From contig JABACO010000001.1 of the NCBI GenBank assembly GCA_013339895.1, positions 24,312,245-24,376,244 on the forward strand: a stretch of DNA of 64,000 nucleotides. Direction: 5' to 3'. The notes beneath the pieces were generated by a model. That model was not told the origin of the DNA. It did not search any database and was given only the letters and a program-made list of their open reading frames with translations. Positions 11,563-23,589 of this stretch are shown piece after piece. The DNA is from Ephydatia muelleri. Its lineage: Eukaryota; Porifera; Demospongiae; Spongillida; Spongillidae. The translations under genes and the position numbers were made by a program. Positions within the stretch are counted from its first letter, which is position 1; each line of letters opens with the position of its first letter.

Positions 11563-13545
11563 ATGTTTAATGAATGTCTATCACACGATACTGTGTCACA
11601 AATACATGTTCACATGTATAAATCACCCTGTGTTGAGTATTTGAACCAGGGTCGTCTTATTCACAGTAGATTAAAGATGGATCAAATTGCCCTCCCCAAG
11701 CCCTTCCCTCTCATTTACTTGTCACATGTCTTTGTGCTAGCTGACTGTGTATACCACAGTTTCAATGGTTGTAATAATCACTTTTCTATGAATGTCTTTG
11801 CTTGCTTTTGGTTAAGCTACTGGTGTAGAGTTAGAATTGAGAATTCTTTACCACCAGAAAACTGGCAGTATGTGTGTTGGATTTTATATCATGGTACACA
11901 TTCAGCACTATGGCATCCGATGGGCCGTGTGTCTTCAGAATCAGGGGTTCAGCAGGGGGACCCACTAGGCCCTTTACTTTTTGCTCTCGTGCTCCAAAAA
12001 ATCATCTCCGCAGTCGATGTGGATGTTGAATGCATTGAGATGCTTTTCAATGCATGGTTCCTGGATGATGGGGTGCTGGCTGGCCCTAAATCTGCAGTAC
12101 TTAGAGCGATGCACTTGATTGAAGAATTGGGTCCTCCTTTTGGTATTTCTATCAACCTTGCCAAATGTGAGCTGTATAGTCGTAATGAGCTGAGCAGCAC
12201 CTTCCCGGTGATGATAAAGAGTTCTCAGGTGCCACATTTGGAGATACTTGGGGCCCCCATAGGTGACTTCTTGTTTTGCTCAAAGTTCATTGCTTCTAGG
12301 CGCAAGATTGCCTCAAAGCTGCTTTCTAAATTGGAAGAGGTTGCCAGTATTGATCCTCAGGTAGCTCTTATCCTCGTGCGTTTGTGTGGTGGCTTCTGCA
12401 AAATGGTGCATGTGGCTCGAACAACACCCCCTCACCTTGCCTTTAGCTCCCTGGAGTCCTTTGACAGTGATGTCAGAATGTGTTTTTCAAACTGTGTAGC
12501 CACGGACATTTCTGATGTAGCCTGGAAACAGGCTCAACTTGGCTTGAGCTATGGTGGCCTTGGTCTGCGCTCAATTTCACACCATTCCTGTGCGGCATAC
12601 ATTGCATCACTGAGCTTTTCTGGCCTGGGGAGTGCTGACAACCCTCACCTGATGCGGTCAATTGTCAAGTACAATGGTTTGGTCTCACCTCCAGATGGCA
12701 TCTCTGTGGAGTCTATTTTAGCTTCCCCGATCCCACAGAGAATCTTGTCTCAGAGGCTGGATGACCACTCTTTTGGGCTTGTAATTGCAGCTGCAACTGA
12801 CGCAGACAAAGCACGTCTTCTTTCTACATCTGCACCCCATGCAGCCTCTTGGCTCTCAGTTGTGCCTTCTATAGGTCTTGGGCTACATTTAGATCCCAAT
12901 GAGCTTCAGATAGCAGTGAAGTGGTGGTTGGGCTTGGACACTTCCAGAGGCTCTTCATGTGGTCTCTGCCCTGATGTGGCATTGGACCCTCTAGGCCATC
13001 ATGCAGCTACCTGCCGGCGTGGTGGCGATGTAGTTATACGTCACAATAGGTTGCGTGATGTCGTTCTGAGCTTTTGCCACCAAGCCCACATTGCAGCAAG
13101 GTTAGAAGCTGGAAGTGGCCTCACTCCAGGACTGGATCGCGCTCGCCCAGCTGATGTGCTAGTGAGGGACTGGGCTCAAGGCAAGCCGGCGGCCTTTGAC
13201 ATCACGGTCACATCTCCTCTTACCCCTGCTATTTTGGCTGAGGCAAGTAGGAGGGTGGGTGCTGCTGCTGAAGCTGCAGAAAACAGAAAGCACACAGCCA
13301 ATGACCCTAAATGTGCTGAACTAGGCTGGAGGTGTGTGCCTCTAGCAGTAGAAACTTACTGCAATTGGGGTGAGGAAGCAAGAGGAACCTTTGCTCTACT
13401 GGCCACACGCTTGGCCTTTGGCTCTTCCTCATTTCGTAAAGCCAGGGTGATCAGTGACATGTTTGGAAGGTTGAATATCACCCTGGTGAGAGCCATAGCA
13501 AGGGCCATACTGGCTAGGACTGTGATCCCTTCTGACTTTAGTTAA
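11563..13545 (+). mobile_element. Non-LTR retrotransposon fragment: RT C-terminal part, zinc knuckle and restriction-like endonuclease
   Basis: An open frame of 660 codons lies in the intron between the GTPase and Death exons. From about 11880 it reads as a reverse transcriptase: GVQQGDPLGPLLFALVLQ, then the active-site loop WFLDDG with the Asp pair at 12064-12069, then a thumb-like region. A CCHC-like cluster (CGLC, then H and C) spans 12958-13017. It is followed by RPADVLV (Asp at 13153-13155) and AAFDITV (Asp at 13198-13200), in the spacing of a PD-(D/E)XK nuclease. That order (RT, CCHC, restriction-like nuclease) is that of R2/CRE-type LINEs. Missing N-terminal RT motifs indicate 5' truncation. 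The 3' end abuts TAATAATAATA, typical of LINE insertion tails. The frame is otherwise unbroken, so the insertion is fairly young. The first 100 codons are probably not part of the element. Confidence 0.75.
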
Positions 13546-13628
13546 ATAATAATAATATGTTGGTGTGTATTATGTATATATGCGTATTTGTGCTTCATTA
13601 TTATTACAGGAAAAAAATACTTTCAATC

Positions 13629-13709
13629 TTAAATGGCAAGATTAATTATGGTGAAGGTCAACAGTTCAACCTTAAATGGCAAGATTCATCTTGGTGAAGG
13701 TCAACAGTT
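13629..13709. repeat. Two-copy tandem repeat, about 45-bp unit
   Basis: The segment beginning CTTAAATGGCAAGATT and ending GGTGAAGGTCAACAGTT is present twice in tandem with few differences. Confidence 0.8.
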
Positions 13710-13773
13710 ATTTTACAATATTAAGTTTATCGCCTAGTTTTGGGCAACATGCATTTGTTGCATAAACATAAAC

Positions 13774-13908
13774 ATATGGGATCGTTTCCGCAAAAAGGGA
13801 CCTAACGCATAGAAAGGTAACGCTTTCGTTGGCTAATTAAAACTCAGAGCCTTAAATCCCATGGCAGATACTCCAATTCACAGTGCATAAGAAGCAATGT
13901 GGTTATGT

Positions 13909-13980
<72 letters not shown>

Positions 13981-14082
13981 TATATGTATTGTAGAGGACA
14001 TTTCAGACTTCAAAATAATCCAAAAAATTTAAATCTTGAAAAAATATGCGTTAGGTCCCTATTTGTGGAAACAATTCCATAT
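13774..14082. mobile_element. MITE with 38-bp terminal inverted repeats and a TG microsatellite
   Basis: The end at 13774-13811 (ATATGGGATCGTTTCCGC...) matches the reverse complement of 14045-14082 with four mismatches. It includes the shared GGGACCTAACGCATA. The interior holds an interrupted (TG)n tract at about 13912-13979. The GTTTCCGCAAAA end resembles the GTTTCCGCGAAAA arms of the foldback at 33.7 kb, suggesting related families. There is no coding content. Confidence 0.75.
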
Positions 14083-15847
14083 GCAATACATGCATGCATA
14101 AAGAGTATTTTGTTCAACAGTGAGCAGTTAAAAGATCTTAGAAAGAGGGAATAGTACAAGATTGCTGTGTGGCTCTGCGGATGTCAAAAGAGTGCCTTGA
14201 TGCATGCCATACCAGTTCATAGCTATACCGAGCCAGCCATTGCAGTGATACTTCAAAGGTGTGAAGGAAGCCTGACATGCTTCAGCTGCATCATATGTTT
14301 CTCTTCTGCTGCTACATTGTTCCGTGTTAGTGCATTTGTATCCACTGCATTTACATCAAACAATTCCAATCACTGAGTTTTCCACATCCCTCGAACACTG
14401 AATGCAATTAAGGCAAGTGTCCCATCTTTGGAATCAACTTCCTGCACTATTAGCTCTTTCAAGTTATCGTGGCAAGATCTCCCAGGGCATCTTTAACGTC
14501 TTTGTGATGCTGGGGACTAGTTCTCTTATTTCCAGTAATCTCAGGCATATCAAAATTGAATGCAGAGCTGCAGTCATCACATCTGAAATAAACATCGCTG
14601 GTGTCTCATTGCTAGTCAACAGTTGTCTGAAACTAATGAATGTTTTACCATCTATTGACTGACTTGGAAAACAGTTCTTACCTTTGATAGTGCTTACAAT
14701 TATTAATGTCTCTTTCTGTTTTACGTGTCATAGACTCGTTTGAATGGGGCTGGATACTTCGAACAGCCCATTTGGTTTGGGATTGTGAATGACTGCTCTT
14801 CAAAACTACAGGCCAGAACTTATTTCATGCATCCCAAATGTACTATGAGCATTGTGATCATACATTACCGCCAAGTACCACAAATAAGCCCCCACCCTCC
14901 GCCTCCAACAAAAAAAAAGGCTTGTGTTTAAACGTGCGCATCTCCGTAATCGCAAATGTCTCCTTAAACATATCAGGATACCTTTACATGATTATGAAAA
15001 AGATACGCGGAAGTGTTCGCGATTACAAGCCAATTTTTTTGTTCAAGGGAGTGGGCGTGGCGCGGTGGGGCTCTTCAGTACTCTGTTTGTAAAATTTGTT
15101 ACCAACATACAGATATTTTTTATTGTGTGTCCAACATATATGTATTCTGGAAGCAAACAAATCAATAATATTTTACAATGCAGGCAGATATTCATAGACT
15201 CTCCAAGGTCAGCAATACTCTACATGTTAGTATCTCTCAATACTTTTGTCTGAACAATCTGCAGTTCATATTCTTTTCTGGTGTGTACACTGTAGATGAA
15301 TTAGCCCCCAAGAGTCATTGACTGGAAAATGATGATTTAATAAATTGGCATATAACATAAGTGTAGGGCATATTTTGTATCTACCTGTTGTCTGAAAATA
15401 GCCTTAGAAATGATTAACTAAGCACGCTGAATTTGTATCAGTGTAATACTTTATTTGCTGATGAGACAACAGCTAGAATGCAGAAGTTGGACACCGTGAA
15501 TAGAAGTACGTTTGGATAACTGATACACTGCAGCTCAATATGTTTTTATCATATATCATAAAGGAGGTGGTTTACATTATAATTTATAGTTGTACTTGTA
15601 TTAGTATTTATATACATAGGCCAAACGTTGCATGTTACATTTGAATTACTATTTTTTAAGACATTGAATAGGCTACACGGATGTTATCATATGTTAGATC
15701 TAGCTATTCATATTGCGTGTTATGTGACCTCTACATAGTTTTGCTCTTTACATGTGTGAAATGCTATAAATCTTTGTAAACAAGTATTATGCTGTCATCC
15801 CATGTACATACACAGATTATTAATGTGTACACTTGCACTAATAATAG
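14083..15847. other. Intronic sequence, mostly unrecognised
   Basis: No host exon was identified. Near 14887-15070 a segment starting AAGCCCCCACCCTCCGCC resembles 8681-8700, the outer end of repeat R2 copy 2, suggesting another fragment of the same family. Confidence 0.4.
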
Positions 15848-16132
15848 CTTTCAAGAACATGGAATGCAGTGAGGAAGACATGTACAAGATAACTGGATAT
15901 CAATTTGATTGGAGACGTGTTGGCCGAAGACTTCTTAGTGATCAAAACGTCAGAGACATTGACATTGAGGGTGGCAGTGAAAGAGAAAAGAGGGATAAGA
16001 TGTTGATAGAATGGAAGAGGACAAAGTCACGTAATGCTACTTACCAAGCATTGGTAAAGGAGTTGAGAGCTATAGGGAACAATGCAACTGCTGATCGTGT
16101 TGAAGAGTTGGAGTGGAAAAACAAACAACAAG
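15848..16132 (+). CDS. Death domain exon 1 of the Roc gene
   Basis: The 285-bp exon is bounded by AATAG and CAAG|GTATGT, phase 1 at both ends. It encodes a Death-fold domain of about 80 residues: DWRRVGRRLL (helix 1-2 with the conserved Trp), a DIDIEGGSEREKRDKML connector, then LIEWKRT and ATYQALVKELRAIG, the usual helix 4-6 signature. Death domains mediate homotypic assembly of signalling complexes at the inner membrane or in the cytosol. Because entry and exit phases are equal, it can be included or skipped without shifting the frame. This copy and the next are most alike, including their introns, showing recent tandem duplication. Confidence 0.85.
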
Positions 16133-16827
16133 GTATGTGCAACTTGACATCTTCATGTGCAAAGTTAATGATTACATTTATTTCTGTTTTAATCAATAAG
16201 CAAAAGCGAAGTTTGAGAATTAGGCTTGAGTCTCATATCAATTGAATGTGGCCAGTATAGAGAAAAAAAATCTACATGCAAATGCCTGTAGTCTGCTTTG
16301 GCAGCTCTGATTAGCATCATGAATTATCATATGCTATTCATCGTGCTTTGTTATGTGACCTCTCTAGGGTTTAACTATACACATCTCACACACATATTCA
16401 AACCCCGTAATGAACTCATTCTTGTACACAGTAAATCATTTTGTTGCACAAATGTAGTCTTTGCTGGTTCGTGACTTGTCCCATTTTTTCAATCTACCAA
16501 ACAATACATGTTGTTAATGGAATTACGATCATATCTATCAATTTCTATTTTGAACTGTCAATCCTATTATTAGTAGTTAATGTGGCAAAGTTGGATACAA
16601 ACTTTGTGCGGATTTGTTCTATGTAAATTCTGATATAGCATGTTCTAAATCTTCCATCACTTGTGCAACTTAAAATAAGTTTGATAGGCAACCATAACAT
16701 GCTATTGATTTTGCATTTGTTTTCAATTAGTGCAAAATCTGTTGCATGCATCTAACAGCAGTATCACGCCGTTGTCATACACACATGCACAGATTATTAT
16801 TAATGTGTACACTTGTACTTACAACAG

Positions 16828-17112
16828 ATTCAAATAGCATGGTATGCAATGATGAAGACATCTGCACAATAGCTGGATATCAGTTTGATTGGAGACTTGT
16901 TGGTCGAAGACTTCTTTGTGATCAGAGCGTCAGAGACATTAACATTGAAGGTGGCAGTGAAAGAGAGAAGAAGAATAAGATGTTGATAGAATGGAAGAGG
17001 ACAAAGTCACGAGATGCTACTTACCAAGCATTGGTAAAGGTGTTGAGAGCTATAGAGAACAATGCAGCTGCTGATCGTGTTGAAGAGTTGGAGTGGAAAA
17101 ACAAACAACAAG
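16828..17112 (+). CDS. Death domain exon 2 (tandem copy)
   Basis: The exon is again 285 bp, phase 1 to phase 1, after TTACAACAG and before GTATTG. It repeats exon 1 with substitutions such as DWRLVGRRLLCDQSVRDI. The intron after it also matches the intron after exon 1 (for example TGATTAGCATCATGAATTATC in both), so the duplicated unit is about 980 bp including non-coding sequence. All conserved Death-fold positions are retained with no stop, so it looks usable as an additional or alternative domain. Confidence 0.85.
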
Positions 17113-17836
17113 GTATTGTATGCAACTTGACATCTTCATGTGCAAAGTTAGTGATTAAATTTATTTCTTTTTGAATCAATAAGCAAAAGCAAAAATTGTT
17201 TTAGTTTGAGAATTAGGCTTGAGTCTCATATGAATTGAATGTGACCAGTAGGGAGAAAAAAATCAACATGTAAATGCATATAGTCTGCTTTGGCTGCTCT
17301 GATTAGCATCATGAATTATCATATGCTATTCATCATGCTTTGTTATGTGATCTCTCTAGGTTTAACTATATACATCTCACACACATATTCAAACTGCAAT
17401 GCACCCAATCTTAAATCATTTTTTTGCACAAATGTAAAACAAAACCTTCCTTTGCTGATTCGTGTCTTGTCCCATTTTTAAATGTACCAAAATAATCAGC
17501 AGTATGTTGTTAATGGGATTGCGATAATCATCATACGTATTAATTTCTATTTTGAACTTTCAATCTTTTTCGTTTAAGTACCAAAGCTGGATGCAAACAT
17601 TGTGCGGATTTGTTCTATGTAAACTCTGAATATAGCATGTTCTAAACCTTCCATCACTTGTACAACTGAAAACAAGTTTGATAGGCGACCATAACAGGCT
17701 ACTGATGTTGTGTTTGTAATGCTATATACCTTCGAATGAGTGCAAATCTGTGACATCCATCTAACAGCAGTATCACGCCAATGTCATACACACATGCACA
17801 GATTTTTATTAACACTTACACTTGTACTTACAACAG

Positions 17837-18109
17837 CTTCGAATAGCATGGTATGCAATGATGAAGACATCTACACAATAGCTGGATGTGAATTCGATTG
17901 GAGACATGTTGGCCAAAGACTTCTCAGAGGTCAGAAGCTCAGAGATATTGACAATGATGGTGGCAGTGAAAGAGAAAAGAGGGAGAAAATGTTGTTGGAA
18001 TGGAGAAGGACAAAGTCACATGAAGCTACTTACCAAGCATTAGTGAAGGTGCTGCAAACTGTAGAGAACAATGCTACTGCTATTCGTGTTGAAGACTTCA
18101 AATCACAAG
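17837..18109 (+). CDS. Death domain exon 3 (older tandem copy)
   Basis: A 273-bp exon, phase 1 to phase 1, after TTACAACAG and before GTAAAA. It encodes DWRHVGQRLLRGQKLRDI and ATYQALVKVLQTVENNAT. It is more diverged than the other two and four residues shorter at its C-terminus, ending EDFKSQ in place of EELEWKNKQQ. The phase joins correctly to the ZU5 exon at 20419. Start-to-start spacing (980 then 1009 bp) shows the three exons descend from tandem duplications of one ~1-kb unit. Confidence 0.83.
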
Positions 18110-18719
18110 GTAAAATATGCAACTTCATCTTCATGTGCAATTTTATAAAAATGAATAGTGCATATAGGTTAAAGCAGCAATGCTTGACTCAACAAATGTG
18201 TGGCATAAACCTTAATTCTTGATTTTGATTATTAACATGTACATGTACAGTTGCACTTGTAAATAGCTTTTCAAAACTTGGAGTTCAGTAGGCCTTTTTT
18301 TATATGGATTTGTTGGAATGAATGCTTGTGATGGACTGGGGACACAATTCTTTGTATTTGCATTGTGTGCGGCACCATAAGGCTCCACTGTATTGCATTG
18401 CAACATATGTGGAAGAGTATCCTTGGCTTGTTGATCTTGGGTACCATTGTGATAATCCACTAGCTAGCCATTACAGTTAGTTATAAGTAGACTAAGCCCA
18501 TTGCCATTGTTGGATGACAACATGCAGAGGAACTGTGTACAACAGCAGTAACAGGGAATATAATTCAGGGAGTGGGTGATAGAAAGGAAGCCAATGTCTT
18601 TTCTGGAGACAGGTCAGTTAGCTGACGATTACACCAAGGCAAGGCAGCAGGTGAAATAGAAGAAATGCAGCAGTGGAGACTTTGACCAGAAGGGAACACT
18701 GAAGTGGAATAGGCCTTTC

Positions 18720-20140
18720 CAGGGACAGGGAGGGAGGAGTGAAGACACACTGGAAATATGCAACAAGCGGGGCCACATAGTGTGGAGGTGTCAAACCAAC
18801 GCCATGTTCTATGTAATGAAGAAAGGATAAAACCCTATTTTGCAGAGGAGTAGTATGGGTAACGGGAAGGAAATAGTTTTAGACTCAGGATGCTCGAAGA
18901 CTCTCGGCCACCACATACTAGTACCGGTAGGGAAGGTGCTACCTGGGATAGCAACTACAATATACAGTGTACATCATGATGCTGCACTCTACCGCGTTGC
19001 TGCGTTGACACAGAATTTGAGGGAATGCCAGTGTCATAATAGCCCAAACTTTGCTGATATGTGAAGTTGGAAACTGATGTTACTGAACAGGGAAAAATAA
19101 TAAAAATCTACTCAAAGAAGATGAGACTGAATGGAGGACAGGGAACACTGGTGGTAGTCACCAGGGATGGCACTAGAAAGCAATCAGAAGAGGAGCTTTG
19201 TCAGCAAAAAGAAGTTACTTCTCAGGTTCATCATTGCCAGTTGTATTAAATCAGATGAAACCACCAAGAGGTTCACAGCAAGACAGTGAAGAAGGCAACG
19301 GCAGTCAGGCACTTAAAGAGCTACAAAAAGCAGAGCACATGTAATGGGGAGCAGAACCAAGAACCGGACTACAACCTGGAATATGCAGGTGGTACAACGA
19401 GGCATATAGACTGACATGAAGTCAAGAGCATGCCCAGAGGGTGCACCATTCATCTTAAGCGGTGTATGCAGTAGATCAGTCAGAACTAGACCATATCACC
19501 CACAGATTGATGGACTTGTTGAAAGATTAGCAGGGGGCCCCATGGTCAAACAAAGAGCAAAGCACTAGATGGCGTTCACTACACCTTTGGTGTATTTCGA
19601 TTCCGGGTGGAGCCATTTGGTTTCAAAAGTGCAACTGCAACATTCTAGCAGTTGATGGATGCAGTTTACAGCAGTGTACACAGTGACTCCTGGGAATAGC
19701 ATTTATTGAATGCGCAAACAGTTCTTCAACGTCTCAAGGAAGCAGGCCACACAGCAAACCCCAGAAGTGTCAGTTTGGGGTGGACCTTGGGACTTATGGT
19801 GGGCAACCAAGTGATGCAGCCAGAGGAGCGAAATAGATGTTTAATCCCAGACATTGCGATGGACATCATTATCTAAATAGATGCCTTTGAGTATGGTGTT
19901 GGCTGATCCATGAGGATGACTCAATTGCAGAGCAGAGATTATTTGACAAATGAAAAGGGGTGTCTTGTTGTAAAGTTGGCCACGTGGGGACCTCTTCGGC
20001 AGTCCATTTGCAGTTCAGACTGACCTTCAGGCCACTGAGTGGCTGGACAGGCAACTTTAGAATAATGCCAAGCTCTTATGGTGACTACAATCATAGGCAA
20101 CACAGGCCTGGAAATCTAAATGGGAATGATCCAGATCTCT
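18720..20140 (+). pseudogene. Ty3/gypsy retrotransposon debris
   Basis: Several Ty3/gypsy pieces lie in one orientation. CNKRGHIVWRC at about 18757-18790 is a gag-type zinc knuckle lacking its first Cys. EIVLDSGCSKTLGHHILVPV at 18867-18930 is the aspartic protease with the DSG active site. RTRPYHPQIDGLVERL near 19480-19530 is the end of an integrase core. FRFRVEPFGFKSATATF near 19595 and VLQRLKEAGHTANPRKCQFG near 19720-19780 are reverse transcriptase. IDAFEYGVG near 19880, TEWLDRQL near 20035 and DYNHRQHRPGNLNGND near 20080-20130 are RNase H and its downstream region. Stops and frame changes are frequent. The integrase piece lies upstream of the RT, which is not the normal order and points to rearrangement or nested copies. 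No LTRs were recognised. Confidence 0.72.
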
Positions 20141-20418
20141 GAGTAAATAAATAATGTTAAACTGTGTGTGCTGAGGACACAATTGTTTGTATGTGTCATG
20201 TGACTCTATTTCGTTATGCTGTGCTTGTTACAATGCTGCACTGCATGCTACATATAAAAAGTGTAAAACCTTAGTGAAATCTGCAAGTGTGTTACTGTAC
20301 ATGCTCTGTAGGAAAATTATACATATTACCACATACTATATTTATTTGCTGTGTGTTGCACTCAGATGACACTTTGGTAGAAGTCATCTTGCATGCTATT
20401 GCTACATTTTCTTTACAG

Positions 20419-20995
20419 GATATAATATTCCTGATGACCTAAAGAAATGCTGTTGTGATGTGTACACTATAGAAGTGAATGAAAATAGATGTACTCATAC
20501 TGATGACCGCCATGGGTTTTCGATAACCTTTCCGCCTGGATGCCTCGAACCCAACCTAAGGATTACTCTAACTATTGGGGTGATGATGTATGGTCCATTC
20601 CAGTTCCCAGACGATGTGACACCTGTTTCTCCACTTCTATGGGTTTTTGGTGACACTGAAGATGTAAGACTTCTAAAGAACGCTACAATAGTGCTGCCAC
20701 ATTGTCTTGATATAGATGAAAAGACAAAAGAGGTGTCGAAATTCTATTCATGAAAGCATCACCAAATCATTTTAGTAACAAGGGAATGTACATGTTTGAG
20801 TCCATGGGTAAAACAACTATCCTTGATGGTCACAAAGCATCATTATTCACTAGGCACCTTTGCAGCATTTGCCTTGCTGCTGAAGTGTCTGATTCTGTAA
20901 AGGAGCAAATACAGTACTGTATAACATTTTTCAGAAATAAAGTGAATTCCTGGCTCGTTTTTGCAGTCACATACCAATTGGAAGTTTGCATTCAG
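20419..20995 (+). CDS. ZU5-domain exon with an internal frameshift
   Basis: The acceptor TTTACAG at 20412-20418 joins Death exon 3 in phase 1. The first 110 codons give the start of a ZU5 fold: FSITFPPGCLEPNLRITLTI, then VTPVSPLLWVFGD and a NATIVLPHCLDID strand. Near 20735 the frame meets TGA. The continuation (GVEILFMKASPNHFSNKGMY onward) is in the next frame and resembles the second half of ZU5 domains, so a one-base shift separates the halves. The exon ends TTCAG|GTAAAC. ZU5 domains are beta-sandwich modules found next to Death domains in UNC5, PIDD and ankyrins. Either this allele is broken or the assembly has a one-base error; the intact neighbouring exons favour caution. Confidence 0.75.
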
Positions 20996-21050
20996 GTAAA
21001 CAGCATGTAGCAATAAGAAAAATTCCTCCATTCTTCATTTGCATATTTAG

Positions 21051-21185
21051 TCACTGAAACAACAGCGCGAATATATGGATTGCGTGGAGAGATACAGCTT
21101 TAAATGGAATCAAAGCTCAATACTAAAAATACAATATTCTGACACACCTGGGTGGAAACTAAAATGTGTGATAGGACAAGAAGGC
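21051..21185 (+). CDS. Exon downstream of ZU5
   Basis: A 135-bp, phase-0 exon between ATATTTAG and GTAAGTG, open in the frame that continues the second half of the ZU5 exon. It encodes SLKQQREYMDCVERYSF and then PGWKLKCVIGQEG. The segment may be part of a UPA-like or linker domain after ZU5, but I cannot name it with confidence. Confidence 0.6.
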
Positions 21186-21252
21186 GTAAGTGATGATGGT
21201 TATGTGACATTTGATTTTCGAGTTCCTATTTTGAATTACCTTATACATTTAG

Positions 21253-21463
21253 ATTGAGCCTTCTGATTTGGAATTCTGGAATATCAAGTTCAGAAAACTG
21301 AAACAACTAATGAAACAAGGAAGGTACCCCCCTAATTTTGCACTTCTTGTGAACCCAACACATCATAGAAGTAAAAAAGCTGGAAGTGTTCTAATAACAT
21401 TTTCTGAAATTGTGGTACAGATAGAGATTCCACTGTCTGTCCAAAGTCACCAAAACTGTACTG
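21253..21463 (+). CDS. Last recognised exon of the Roc-Death-ZU5 gene
   Basis: A 211-bp exon between TACATTTAG and GTGAGTG. It opens in phase 0, continuing the previous exon, and leaves in phase 1, so at least one further exon should exist. It encodes EPSDLEFWNIKFRKLKQLM and GSVLITFSEIVVQIEIPLSV without stops. No following exon was found in the next few kilobases; it may be short or lie beyond the transposon-rich stretch. Confidence 0.6.
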
Positions 21464-23589
21464 GTGAGTGATTTGTTGTGATTTGTCATAACAGTGAATC
21501 AGCTGTTCATATCCTATGTTATTTGTAAGCATGTATATATGCATGTGCTTCAGTAATATTCCATATAAAAATTATAAGGAACTCTGAGTAACCCTTAATA
21601 CATTTTACTCCTAATCAGGATATTAGTTGCTCGATTTTCCATATTAATTACCTCCATACAATTTTTTTCATGTTACAACAATTTGAAAGTTCTGGATGTG
21701 ATTGAAAATGTATTATATAGGGTTACATCCTAATCCTGATGATACACAATAATTGTGTCAAGTGCCGAGAGAACTATATAGCTCACATGTCAGAATGAAA
21801 GGATGTGGATGACCACATAATAATAAATAATATTATATATAATATGGAATAATAAATACTATAATGTTATGTTTTTTGGATGATTGAGCCTTACTTTATA
21901 TGTTACAATTGAGAATTATTCTCACATTTCTCATTCTTAACAAATTACTATGTAATACACATACATTTCAAAGTGACGAAGATATCAGATGGCTGTGTGC
22001 AGGAAAGCCAATGCATGAGGGCAAACTAGTGCAAGGTTCAATTTACATATAGTCTGTTGGGGCATAAATTTGCTATTGTGTTGTGCCATTCAGATGATAA
22101 TTGATAATTGTAAGGTATTACCAGGATTGTCTAATAAGGCACAAACCATGCAGTAAATCAATTATACAATATCAATACATCATACCGCTCCCTCTAATTT
22201 CACAGCAAATATTCAGTAATGTTCTGGTTTCTTTATGACTATTCCACTTCTAGTGGTAACCACATGTGATGATTTCGGTGGCTGAAGTTCAGATAAGACT
22301 GTGACTGTAGGAACTGGTAGTGGTGCATGCCTTTGGTTTCCCTACAAGGACTTCACATGAGCAAGATACTTTCTCTTTCTATCACTAATGATTATAGCCA
22401 TGAAACTCATTTCATCGTTGTTACATTATAACATCATCCTTATTTAACGATGTCCTTAAGTAAGGACATCTGGAGATTAAACATTAAGGCTCATCATATC
22501 CTCAGACCATTAAACATCATCATTACAATCCATTGCAAACAAATGAAAGATGGAGAACTTGTATTTGTTGCCACATCAGCAGCATTTCTTTCCCATATCT
22601 AAAATGCCATTAGTTTGAATAATTCTCATTGAGTGAACTTCATCCTTTGGCTAGCTGATGTTCATTTAGAATATCAGCTTTCCAACATGACTTTATTATG
22701 GATGTTCTTTAGCCGTGGCATTGATTTTGAAGCAGGCACCTCCCAGTAGGATATAAAAAAGCCAATAAGCTATCATAATGATCATGTATCATATGCCTAG
22801 ATTTAATGTTCATGTGCATCGATAATGTAATGCCATTGCATATTCAAGAGAAATGTTGTTACCCAAATGTAGGCTTAATTTGTCTTCTGCACGTCGTCAT
22901 TGCATATTGTACACCGGTCATGAATGTACAGTTAAATAACCTTCATGTATTGCAATATTCATTTTTCATGAACTATTTTTTTCATGATAGCTAACACTGA
23001 TGATGAAATGACGTTACTCTGACTGGGAATTTTGTACGTGTTCAAGAGAATAAGTGAAAGGCTCAAACATGACATATAAAAAAAATGTATATCTGTAATC
23101 ACAAGTAGTTCTTTGTGCACTGAAATTGGTAGTAACGAACCAGTGTCAGATTGTATATAGGAGCATGTTTTTATGTAAGTGAAAGTGTAATTGTCCATTT
23201 GTAAAGTTCAACATACCCTATTATACCTTTTGAACTACAACATGCTATTATACAGCATGCATGTTTGGGAACTATTGGTACCCAGTTTAAAACTAATATG
23301 TTAACATTTTTACATGATGAATATGTTAATGTGTAGTAAATAAATGCAGATAATTATTATAAAGTTGATATACTTGTAGATCTGTCCAAAGGATTCCTGA
23401 GAAAAATCTGGCAGTTTGACATGGCTTCTGCACGTAATTGCTCAGCTTGCAATAGATTTCTGCCAGCACATGTGTGTTTGGGGCATAAGGAAGTGGTGGC
23501 AAGGTAAGAAGCCTGTTGAGAGAATTTAGCACGAGCTGACTCTGATTATAGAGCCCTGGGCTATCTCCGCGCTGTCCGAATTATTTCCC
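21464..23589. other. No recognised content apart from a short palindrome
   Basis: AT-rich and gene-poor. A 22-nt near-perfect palindrome, GATGTCCTTA-AG-TAAGGACATC, lies at 22449-22470. No exon or transposon domain was recognised. Confidence 0.5.
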
